Shown one piece after another: positions 10,060-19,599 of a DNA stretch of 64,000 nucleotides. How positions within the stretch are numbered: position 1 is the stretch's first letter; each line of letters begins with the position of its first letter. Under the pieces are notes generated by a model, which did no database searches, was not told the origin of the DNA, and saw only the letters and a list, made by a program, of their open reading frames with translations. The translations under genes and the position numbers were made by a program. Where the stretch lies: NCBI GenBank assembly GCA_028274465.1, contig CM051456.1, positions 128,046,880 to 128,110,879 on the forward strand, in the 5' to 3' direction. Source of the DNA: Plantago ovata (lineage: Eukaryota; Streptophyta; Magnoliopsida; Lamiales; Plantaginaceae).

Positions 10060-10495
10060 TGCTGAATGCATGTTCCTTCACAGCTAATCACCCTTTTTTA
10101 TCAATCATACAGCAGAAGCATAGTCATTACTTGTAAAGCCCAAGTCATCATGAGCAAGGCTAATAAGATAACTTTGTTCCTAGTCACTGTGTTTCCGATT
10201 CGAATCTTTCTGAGCATGAAATTGGGGGAATTCATTTGGATTTGCTGTTCAGTCATCTATCATGATTCAAGACCGGTGAGCTTGTATTATCAGTCCAGAT
10301 TCGCCCCAGTCCCCAGTACTGGAACTGAAACATACACCATATTTAGCAGGCATGCACATCTATAAAGAGGTTAAAAAACCATTTTATAGCGAATTACCTT
10401 GTAGATCCCATTCTGGCGAGCAGATATTTGCGAACTTTGCCTTTTTATTGGAGTTATTAAGCTGTTCGGATATCAAACTTGTAACTCCGATCCTA
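10060..10495 (-). pseudogene. Duplicated fragments of the inhibitor flank and the SPOC-like gene
   Basis: 10060-10135 resembles the 3' end of the pectin methylesterase inhibitor (CATGTTCCTTCACA and AGCAGAAGCATAGTCATT). From 10136 the sequence follows 4186-4590, including a copy of the exon at 4486-4631 (about 10400-10480) and its GTAATT donor. Here the next exon starts TTCCAGTACTGG and stays open for 22 codons, whereas the left copy stops at once. This suggests the right copy keeps the older form of that exon. The exon body is damaged by small indels. Confidence 0.5.
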
Positions 10496-11525
10496 AATTC
10501 CTAACTACTTACAACTGAAACAAAAAAATATAAGTAGAATGTAGGTGCATTTAGAGACTTGTCCTTTGACTCTAGCTATAATCAGAGATTAAGGCCTTCA
10601 GCAAGATCCATTAAACCAATACATGATTGTTGTTGGACAATAAACATGTTATAAACAACAACAATCATGTTATAAACAGTTTCTCTAGCTACATACATGC
10701 AGTCCAAATGGTGTTTATTCTTGTTTTGTTTCACTTTCAAAGACTGAGAAATACTTACATGTTCTTGGACAATAAACATGTTTTGTTTTGTTCCATTGAA
10801 ATGGTGCTTTTAACGAAGCAAACAAATGCATGTTCATACATAAGTACCAAACTGAGAGCCGAGTGGAACAGGACAGACAGATCAATGGCACAGTTTGTGC
10901 ACAGGAAGAACTGAAACTGTAAATTTTTCAACACAGGTTTGTAATGTGTACCTTTTCACCTGGAACTGGAATTATATATCATTTGGGAGTGAAACTTCCT
11001 GAAATGGATTTTACAAAAACATGGGAAAAAGGTGACTTCTTTATTCTTTTCTTTTCACTTTCTTCTTTTGTGTGTAATAAGTTATTTAGGAAATGGCATT
11101 GTTTGCAGCATTATAATATTTCCCATCTTTCTTTTTTCTTTTTAAATGGTAACCCAGTATGATCTTAGGTTATCTTGGATCTCATTGTAGTCATTACTTG
11201 TAGAAGCCGGTAATGCAGTTGTTGATTTCAGACTCGCATTTGGATCATTTGATAGACTTTTAGCAGATTTTTCGAGCTCTTATAAATTGGTTCTGCGCAT
11301 TAATCTTTACCCTTTTCATTATACCACTGAACCATAGTATCTTTAACTTCTGATACCTTTGGACAACTTGGAACGAGAGGGTTTGCTCCAGCTAAATCTG
11401 CCTTATCCAGTGACATAGCTGCCTCATCCTTCTTTCCCCTTTTCTTCTTTCACCTTTTCTCAGGGCTTCTCAGGGCAAAAGGCAACCAACCATTATATTC
11501 AACTAGCTGCTTCTCTGACAGCAGC
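10496..11525. other. Intergenic, no recognised gene
   Basis: AT-rich sequence with a short repeat around AATAAACATGTT (10640-10790). An 11400-11470 segment recurs near 13230-13310. I see no domain in the small open frames. Confidence 0.4.
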
Positions 11526-11526
11526 G

Positions 11527-11797
11527 CGTTAACTTAATTACATTGGTCGATGCTAACTAAGCTCAGCATTCTTGATGAAGACGTCGAAAAGAAAGCATCC
11601 TCATTTCAGGGCTTATATGGCTTCTCCTGATTCCTGTGGACAGTATAAGCCAAGAACCAAATCTGTGTGACAAAAAGCTAGCTCCATTAATATATGTAAT
11701 GTACGTAGTAAAATTTAGTCGATAATAGATATCCCTCTAGTACCTAAATCATCAAGTATTCTGCGCTCTATTATTTGGTGGGATATCAAGTCCCATA
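11527..11797 (-). pseudogene. Copy of the 3' end and 3' flank of the TIGR01589-type gene
   Basis: This stretch aligns with 16307-16645 to the right and shares GACGTCGAA, CATCCTCATTTCAGGGC and GGTGGGATATCAAGTCC, with about a dozen changes. It contains part of the last exon only, so it is non-functional. Confidence 0.55.
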
Positions 11798-12186
11798 CTC
11801 GGTACTTCTGACGAACTAAGTTTGGTTCACCACCTTTCCTCTGAAACAAAGAATAGGTTGATCAGGAAATAACTGTGTAGTGTCCCTGTTTAGAGTAGTG
11901 ACAAACGCGTGTATCATCTGTAGCTTGACTTGCAACTGGAATCTTTAGGATCTCCTCGACATCTTCCAAAACAAATAATTATTGATCGGCTTAGTGGTGA
12001 AACTTCTAAGTTTGATCAGCTTTTGCATGCACAGATGTTTGAGCTGAAAGGTAGCCTTACACGGATGAAGATAATTTGGAAATCTTATTTAGACATACTT
12101 CAGCAAACTCGAGTACTCGAGGGTCATAGTCCAAAGCATCACATTAGAGAAAAAATGTCCGCGTATACCAATGTACATAAGTAAAT

Positions 12187-12236
12187 ATCCCACATGAACT
12201 TGGTGTGTTAGGCGGAGGACTTTGATGATATGTAAG
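12187..12236 (+). promoter_or_regulatory. snRNA promoter of U1 copy b
   Basis: ATCCCACATG at 12187-12196 and a TATA-like GATATGTAAG near 12226. This copies the U1a promoter; its TATA is weaker (GATATGTAAG against GATATATAAC). Confidence 0.6.
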
Positions 12237-12258
12237 GCATGTGGAGCAACTCTGTTAC

Positions 12259-12342
12259 ATACTTACCTTGACGGGTTCAATGGGTGATCAAGAAGGACCA
12301 TGGACTAGGTTGGTGACTTCCATTGCACTTTGGAGGGGCGCC
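12259..12342 (+). pseudogene. U1: U1 snRNA pseudogene, truncated after about 84 nt
   Basis: It starts ATACTTACCTTG, where U1 copy a has ATACTTACCTGG, so the base next to the splice-site-pairing stretch is changed. Homology runs to GGAGGGGCGC and then stops. Bases 12342-12351 (CCGACCTTAG) are the reverse complement of CTAAGGTCGG in U1 copy a (7035-7044), so the break is an inversion-type junction. The Sm site and stem-loop 4 are absent. It cannot make a normal U1. Confidence 0.8.
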
Positions 12343-12519
12343 CGACCTTAGATGCAGCCGATCCATTGATCTCGATCACTATATTTTTGCATTAGCGCGC
12401 GTGCGACCCCTGCCCTGCCTAATTTTAGTTCTAAAATTTAATTTCTGACTTCTAACTGAATGAGTTGGTACTAAAATTAAATTTCTGATTTCTAACTGAA
12501 ATGAATTTATAAAGCTATA

Positions 12520-12778
12520 CTCCCTCAGTCCCGCTATAAATTACCCACTCAGACTTTTTCAGTCAACAACTTTCAACTTTGACTTCCGATTACTTATAAA
12601 CTATAATGGTAAAATATTTAATAAAATTATATTATAGAACTTTAGAATTTATATTTTCATAATATAATTTCGTTAAATATTTTACCATCATAGTCTAACA
12701 GTAATGAGGAGTCAAAGTTGAACAATGTTGACCGAAAAAATCAAAGTGGGTAATTTATAACGGGACAGAGGGAGGGAG
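12520..12778. mobile_element. Stowaway MITE
   Basis: Ends CTCCCTCAGTCCC and GGGACAGAGGGAGGGAG, flanked by TA on both sides, 259 bp. The two halves form a long imperfect hairpin (AGTCAAC against GTTGAC; AAATATTTTACCATCATAG against its left partner). Typical Tc1/mariner-type Stowaway. Confidence 0.9.
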
Positions 12779-13140
12779 TAGAACTGATTTTTGACAAATT
12801 CTAGATTCTGTTCTTGTTGGAAGTAAACACATGCAGGTTGATTATAGTCCAGGGAACTGATGCTGTACCTAAATTTAAGGCTTTTGACCCTGCTTTGCTG
12901 TGAGATCAGTCAAGTATTGTCCCACTTAACCTATTCATGTTTTATCCCAGATATGTTGAGAGTGGGAAGATCTTAATTGGGATAATTAAGTTGTAAAAAT
13001 ATGAAGCCATCAAACTCCTTGCTAAGCACTCAGCCGTGTGATAAGCACATTGCGAACTATTCTTTTGCCTTTTACTAAAGAATATTGTGTGCTTGTTGCT
13101 TTTAAGCGGCATGCGCTAATTTTTGGAGGGTTGCTCACTT

Positions 13141-13823
13141 TTGTAAGCACCCCACAATTTCAGTTAAATGTGCCATAAGGCGCAAAATAAACCTACAAAA
13201 CAAACACATGCCTTCACGATCACGCCTGACTTATCCAGTGACATAGCATGGATCCATGCCTCATCCTTATTTTCCCTTTTTGCTTCTTTCGCCTTTTCTC
13301 AGGGCAATCTTCACGCGCTTAACTTTTGACCTGCGGTAACAACTAGGACAACCTTCTGAGCTTACATTCAAGCATCTCCTTTCTCATTAATGTTCATTAA
13401 ATATCATGTTTCTCAACTTGATATGTTAAGAGATGACAAGAATAAAAGTTTTTAAGTTATACTACATTGGACTTCCATTTTTTGGGAGCTTCCGAATGGT
13501 GGGAAGACTCCACTGTTCAATTAATGAACATAAGCAATCAACTTCTTGAGAGAAAGTGAGAGAGCCAATTACCATTTATTCATCTACTAGGAGTTTTGCA
13601 CTGTGTTACACACCGTGGTTTCACAAATGTTCCGTCCATGCTTTCCCGCAGGCTAAGTGATCAATTTTTTCTCAATATTACATTTGGAAACAAATACCAC
13701 CAATTTGAGTTATTTGTGATACGAAAATAGTAATAACGGTCATAATATAGGACTCATAAAAGGGAATATGACAGTTTCAGAATGCTTCTCAACTGGGGCA
13801 AGTGACATTCAATTTTAAATGAA
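13141..13823. other. Intergenic, no gene seen
   Basis: Part (13230-13310) is shared with 11400-11470. Otherwise unrecognised AT-rich sequence up to the TRIM element. Confidence 0.4.
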
Positions 13824-13828
13824 CCTAG

Positions 13829-14945
13829 TGTTAACCATGGATTTTTATAACCTGCAAATAAACATAAAAAAGAAGGAAAAAAACATGGAATATGATATTT
13901 ATTGATAATTTGTGAGTTACAATCTTCGTTGATCTCTTGATTCCTCTCTCTAAAGGTATGGAGTTGATTACCGGGGTCAAATGACTTGTTCCGAATTTGA
14001 TCTAACCTACAATTTGGTAGTAGGGGTTTGGATTTGGAGTTTACCTACAATTTGATTGTAGGGAGTTTGATGAAGTCGTTTGTGACTCCATCTCTAACTA
14101 TCTAGCTCTAGTCACCATCTCATATTTATAGGTTAGTGGTGACTTAGTGAGCAAGCTAAATCATATCTTTAGAGATATGATATGATTCTCCTTATCTTCT
14201 AAATAACATCACTTATTTTCGTGATAATTATCTCTAATTACAAAGAATCCTAAACACCAATAATTATCAAATTTTAGGTGTCTACAAATGCCCCCTCGAG
14301 ACGAGTTGTAAAGACTTGATGACGGTTGCAACTTGTCTCGAAACCTTGAGGTACAACTCGAATCTTGATTTGACATGCCTCGAAAGTAATTTAACATGCC
14401 CCCATGAAAATCTATGAACTTGGATGATTAGATCTTGAGAGAGCGGAGATGAAGAGCGAAAATCGTCCCACTGGGCGTGCCAATTTGTTAACCATGAATT
14501 TTTATAACCTGCAAATAAACATAAAAAAGAAGGAAAAAAAAACATGGAATATGATATTTATTGATAATTTGTGAGTTACAATCTTCGTTGATCTCTTGAT
14601 TCCTCTCTCTAAAGGTATGGAGTTGATTACCGGGGTCAAATGACTTGTTCCGAATTTGATCTAACCTACAATTTGGTAGTAGGGGTTTGGATTTGGAGTT
14701 TACCTACAATTTGATTGTAGAGAGTTTGATGAAGTCGTTTGTGACTCCATCTCTAACTATCTAGCTCTAGTCACCATCTCATATTTATAGGTCAGTGGTG
14801 ACTTAGTGAGCAAGCTAAATCATATCTTTAGAGATATGATATGATTCTCCTTATCTTCTAAATAATATCACTTATTTTCGTGATAATTATCTCTAATTAC
14901 AAAGAATCCTAAACACCAATAATTATCAAATTTTAGGTGTCTACA
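13829..14945 (-). mobile_element. TRIM-like non-autonomous LTR retrotransposon
   Basis: Two LTRs, 13829-14286 (458 bp) and 14486-14945 (460 bp), flank a 199-bp interior. A perfect five-base target duplication CCTAG lies at 13824-13828 and 14946-14950. Read on the minus strand, each LTR runs TGTAGACACC...GGTTAACA. The primer-binding region after the 5' LTR reads ATTGGCACGCCCAGTGGGAC, and the polypurine tract before the 3' LTR is GAGGGGGCATT. There is no protein-coding interior. The LTRs differ at about half a dozen sites, so the insertion is fairly recent. Confidence 0.92.
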
Positions 14946-14950
14946 CCTAG

Positions 14951-16300
14951 TTGTATGCTTCCAAAAAAAGGTAAAGTATCGTACCCCATTTGATAAACTC
15001 GTCTAATGTAATCTACAAATATAGAAACACCTTGATCAATGAATAGCTTATAGCCCACATAAACCCAAATTATCATAAGCATGTATCTCCTTAATCACCC
15101 TAAGCTATGTTGAGGCTCCTAAGTCTTCCAATTTTGTATAACCACGTTCAAGGTTCTTGATGTTGATCTTTGTGGCTGCTCCACAAAATAAACATGGAGG
15201 CTGGCCGGAGGCACCTCCAGAATTCACATGAAGTTGTTATTAGGATTCTTAGAGCAGAGAGAAAGCTCAAGCAACACAACAAACTGAAAACAGTGGATAA
15301 AATCAATCATGGTGATTTAAAGATGATCATATAAAAAACTTGTAATAATAAAAAGGAAGTGGAAAATAACTTTGGAGTTTTTTATATGCAAGTCTTTCCA
15401 AAAGAGATGAACTTTGTTCTTCCTTATTTTCAATATATTGGTGGGGGCAATCTCATCCGAAACATTTCATTCTAATTACCTCCAATAGCTGGGAAGTAAA
15501 GAATTAGCAACATTATCAGCAAAATCTGAATCTTCAACGAAACCAGCATCCATTTGATATATAGACCAAAACCAAAACCCACAAGAACAACAAACATAAT
15601 GCCTAAATAAACTGAAACTTTAGAACATATTTTAATTTGGACTTCGAATTTTGGATGGAGCAGCGTTGTGGGACATACATGAATAAAACCCAAATATCCA
15701 ATGGGCTTATCAAAGTCATGCATGACCCCAAGTACTTCCCCATTCAGAACGGGAAATTCAATATTCAATTCTTAGACCATTGAAATTGTCGACTATTCAA
15801 TATGATGATCCACATATCCTAACACCTCCTACGCGCGTGCAATGTGGGAGTAAAGATGACTGACCAGAGGCTCAAATACAAACGAGAATATTTTTCGTTT
15901 TGACGGGTATATTGATACGATAGGGTATTTCAACAACTTATAGATTCAATCATTTTTCAGCTCCATCTGCTGGAAAAGTCATTTTATCTCTAAATTTTGG
16001 ATTGAGCTGTCTTTGTATCTTGTTTCGGAATAGTAATTTTGAAGAAACTCAACCAGCACACAAACTTTCTCAAGCAGAGTTTGCATCTGTAATTTGTCAA
16101 ACGAAACCAGACAAGTAGGATGCTGATAACGGCTAATGATATTCACCAGCGAAACATAAAATTGTCACAGAGGAATAGTTAATCATCTGCTTATTGTACT
16201 ACAAACCATAACATATGGAATCCTGTAATACTTAAACTCGAAATGAATATATTTTCTCTACAGGTGGATCACTCGATGGTCCAGTATCGAAGTCATAATG
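14951..16300. other. Intergenic; one unrecognised 98-codon frame
   Basis: A minus-strand open frame at 15472-15768 encodes a protein with a hydrophobic C-terminal half (two predicted membrane segments, rich in Ile/Leu/Val). I do not recognise it, and neither promoter nor splice context is convincing. The rest holds nothing I can name. Confidence 0.3.
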
Positions 16301-16544
16301 TACGTAACCAACTTAACTACATTGGTCGGTGCTAATTAAGCTCAGCATTCTTGATGAAGACGTCGAACAGCAAGCATCCTCATTTCAGGGCTTATATGGC
16401 TTCTCCTGATTCATGTGGACAGTATAACCCAAGAACCGAATCTGTGTTGGCAAAAAGCTAGCTCCATTAATACTGAAAGCAATGTAGTAAAATTTAGTCG
16501 ATAAGATAGATGTCCGTCTAGTACCTAAATCATCAAGTAGGCTG

Positions 16545-18370
16545 CTACCACTGTCTGGACTCTGGATGCATAGGCAGGCTTCCCATAATTAAGTTGGATC
16601 TTGAAGTTCCAGCTCCATTATAATCCGGTGGGATATCAAGTCCACTGCAGAAGAAGGAATTACATTAGAAAGCATCTCATTGTTTGATGGCATCACATTA
16701 GGTACTGACCTACGTACTGTAGTAGTATCAAGCACAATACTAGAGATGGAGAAATAACAGTGAGAAGCATTCATCAGCAATCATAATTAACGGGATTTGT
16801 TACTTAAGAACATATGATCAGTTTCTTAATCAGTGGGAGAATCATTACTTGTTGTTGGAAATATTGAAGAAAAACAATGAAGTAAATAATGTCTAGAGGG
16901 GCATATTTACATCGAGACCATTTATTAATTACTTGTTAATTGAGAAAAGTAAATATATAGTCGAAAGCTATGAAATGAGAGCTTCGAATTGATATATTGT
17001 ATGCCTAAAACGGACATTGGGTTAGTGATCGAGGAAGAAGTGCTCAAAGTTGGAAGCTTGAGTGGGTTTGTCCCACATTGGAAATATGCAAACGTTTTTA
17101 CTAGTATATATTACAATAGCTTACACTTAATGTTCAAGTTGAATAGTTAAATTTTTTGAGAACTCTCTACGCGGGCGCGCAAGGTGCTAGATTTGTACAT
17201 GACGTGAGGTGCGAATGTCGGGCTGGTTTGAACTTAAACCGGCTGGCTCGCGCAAGCCCCCTTTTGCATCCGGTCCGGTAGACCTCCAGAAACTTTTGAG
17301 TTCAACCTTTTGTAACTGACAAGGAGTTACCGAAGTTACAGAGAATTTGTTACTGCATTATTGCAGATTTGATTTTGTAATCAAATCTAGCATTAGTAGC
17401 TAACAATTACAGATTTTTAATTCTCTGAGCTGTTACACATAATTCCTCATCTATAAATTGTCTCCGAATCAGTGAGAAGGAAAACACACAGCAAACGCAT
17501 TCTTCTACTGTTCCTCTTCTATCCCTTATCTGCATAAACCGAGCACTAGTTTCAGTTCGCCGGAAACTGCTAGCTTGTGCGGCTAGTAGTTTTAGTTAGT
17601 CGTTGTATCCTGGGAGGAAAGTGCTCGACGTCTCTAAGCACCATAGGTGAGAGGGCGTAATTGCTTTAAGGAAATTGTGCAAGCACAAGCCTCGATTATT
17701 GTTACCAAAAGGCGGTTTGATTAAATCTGTTTCTATTTCCGTATTGTTGTTTTAGTTATATCTTTGGATTAATATTATTCAGTCTAAGACTTGTTTCCAG
17801 AATGAATATGTGTTGGATGGATTAAGTTTCCTGGAGAGTTTTTCGATGTACCAAAAGGAATTGAATCTGCCTGTTGCTGAAGCAGTTGGTTGTATGTCTG
17901 ATCACGTTCGTTATAGGCCCGAAAAAACTCAACGTTCTGATCTTGTAATTTATCCCATACTGCATCCATCAAATAAGTAAAATCATAGGCACGCACATGT
18001 ACAGGAAATATCTATTACAGTAATATAAAATTTTGAATTCACCTACAATGTGTTGTGATTTGTGGTTCAAGTCGATAGTGCTTACTAGCTATGATCTTTA
18101 CTGCTTCTTCTTTATAAGTCATATGAAGTATACAATAGCAAACACGACTCTGTCAATTTCCGAACCTACAACAACAGCTTGATTCATAAGTTCATATCAG
18201 TTCAGTTGCACTCGTAATCAACATATGCAGCTAAGCAAGGACTCGTATGCACTCACTTTTTCGACATCCTCAAGGACTCGTATGCACTCAACAAGAGTCC
18301 GAGAGGAGGTAAAACTGGATCAAGGGGCGGGGTTTTAATTTGTTTCGCGGCTCGCTCTGTTGATATATCC
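16545..18370 (-). CDS. TIGR01589-type plant-specific protein gene, split by a solo LTR
   Basis: The clearest exon (about 17795-17996, minus) encodes VWDKLQDQNVEFFRAY followed by a Gln-rich stretch. This matches the plant family TIGR01589 (pattern VWxKLExENxEFFxAYxxR...LLxQQ). Upstream, near 18059-18130, an exon-like stretch reads YKEEAVKIIASKHYRLEP, fitting the preceding part of that domain. A further possible exon at about 18250-18370 ends in a good GTGAGT donor. The last exon is 16545-16644 (acceptor CTTCTTCTGCAG) and ends MGSLPMHPESRQW then stop. A solo LTR (16853-17789) sits at the 3' edge of the main exon, inside what becomes the next intron. The complete exon chain could not be fixed, and the family's role is unknown. 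The gene may still be expressed. Confidence 0.5.
16853..17789. mobile_element. Solo LTR (Copia-like), 5-bp target duplication CTTGT
   Basis: The 937-bp block begins TGTTGGAAAT and ends GTCTAAGA, an LTR end with one base changed from CTAACA. It is flanked by CTTGT at 16848-16852 and 17790-17794. It contains a TATA-like CTATAAATTG near 17450 and a C/G-rich leader but no coding sequence. Insertion falls exactly on an exon-intron junction of the host gene. Confidence 0.7.
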
Positions 18371-18937
18371 TGCTGCAACATTATACTACTACTGTTTTCA
18401 GAACAGACTGGAAAAAAAACTTGTTTCAAAATTTAATAATAGAAAATATTCTTTCCCTTGAAACTATCACTTTTCAAGCATGAATAACTTTAGATTTACG
18501 TGTATTTGAACAACATTTATATTTATAAAAATGTAATAAATTTACCTAGCTAAGACAACAAAGGATACCAATAGAACATATTCTATTATTCCGCATGACA
18601 CCATTAGGCCCAAAGTTTAAAAATATATATTACAAATCTATATTTTTTTTACATATTACTTTTTTGTGCATTTTATTATAGCCCTTGTTGCATACTTACT
18701 TTATAGAATTAAGAATTTTGTATATCGATTGATTCATACCAGATGAAGAATTCTTATTCTTATTCAACATGGAAACACTAAGCTAAGAACATGTTCCTTG
18801 ACAACTGCATAATCACTCTTTTTTCCCAATAATCTCACAAAATATACAACAGAACACACCTAAAACTTGCCTATACTAAAAATTTTACACTTGGCCTAGA
18901 ACTTCACACAACACTACACACTTGGATAGATCATATA

Positions 18938-18992
18938 TATTGTTGTAACCCAATGGGCTACATATCAGATATTAAACTGATAATAACAGATA
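18938..18992 (-). pseudogene. U2: Inverted U2 snRNA fragment with target-site-like flanks
   Basis: Read on the minus strand, the 55 bases correspond to U2 nucleotides of roughly 38 to 92 (TCAGTTTAATATCTGATATG, then CCCATTGGG). They lie between ATATAT on the left and ATATATA on the right. The duplicated locus at the left window edge lacks these bases, so this is an insertion specific to this copy. Both ends of U2 are missing. Confidence 0.75.
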
Positions 18993-19000
18993 TATAAGGC

Positions 19001-19579
19001 TCAAACAGCAGAAGCATAGTCATTGATGAAGGCCAAAGAAATACTCGTAAGGCTAGCAACCCTTACGATTAATCCCCGAACTAAGCTTCGCATCTTCCCA
19101 GTAGTCGTAAAATCATCCATGCAAGTATCATCATCCGTCAAAGCAGCACTCACCCATGTCTGAACATCATTCATCTGGTTTACGAATTCAGGCCCTTTAA
19201 CAGACTGACCCAACCTGTCTATGGACTTCTGAAGCTCGTACACGGAGTCACTCACCTCTTCCACGCACTCAAGCAACTCCGCGGTCTCTGCTGGCCTCAA
19301 ACCTCGTGCCCTGGACAGTTTCCGGAGTGTACTTGCTGCGGAGCGCGTGTTGTTGAAGGTAACTTGCAGGGCAGTGGTGGCTAGGAGCTTGGGGCTGGTT
19401 CCTATTTTGGTTGCATACTTTGAAAGAGTTGCAAAGCATAATTTTGGATACAAAGTTTTGTCACATGAACGTTGTATGTACCCAAAAGGGGTGTTTTTGG
19501 TGGGCAAACATGAACCATAATAGGTAAAACTAGTAGTACTAATAATATACAACAAAATCAAGAGAAGAATTGGTTTCAT
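19001..19579 (-). CDS. Pectin methylesterase inhibitor domain protein
   Basis: A single-exon gene for a 192-residue secreted protein. Residues 1-24 form a hydrophobic signal peptide. The four conserved cysteines of the PMEI/invertase-inhibitor fold are at 39 and 48 (SCDKTLYPKLC), 105 (ECVEE) and 153 (DDTCMDDF), and the usual C-terminal SLAFIND motif is near 181. Length and layout are typical for an apoplastic inhibitor that binds pectin methylesterase in the cell wall; sequence alone cannot exclude an invertase target. The start Met directly precedes the signal peptide. The stop lies next to an inserted U2 fragment, so the 3' untranslated region is altered. A truncated duplicate of the 3' end lies at the left edge of the window, and a smaller fragment near 10060. 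Confidence 0.9.
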   Translation of the reverse strand: MKPILLLILLYIISTTSFTYYGSCLPTKNTPFGYIQRSCDKTLYPKLCFATLSKYATKIGTSPKLLATTALQVTFNNTRSAASTLRKLSRARGLRPAETAELLECVEEVSDSVYELQKSIDRLGQSVKGPEFVNQMNDVQTWVSAALTDDDTCMDDFTTTGKMRSLVRGLIVRVASLTSISLAFINDYASAV

Positions 19580-19599
19580 AATTCTTTAACTTTAAATTC

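Noticed and set aside
17060..17090. GTCCCACATTGG as a further snRNA promoter (USE)
   Set aside because: It lies within the solo LTR, no TATA follows at the right spacing, and no snRNA start is seen downstream.
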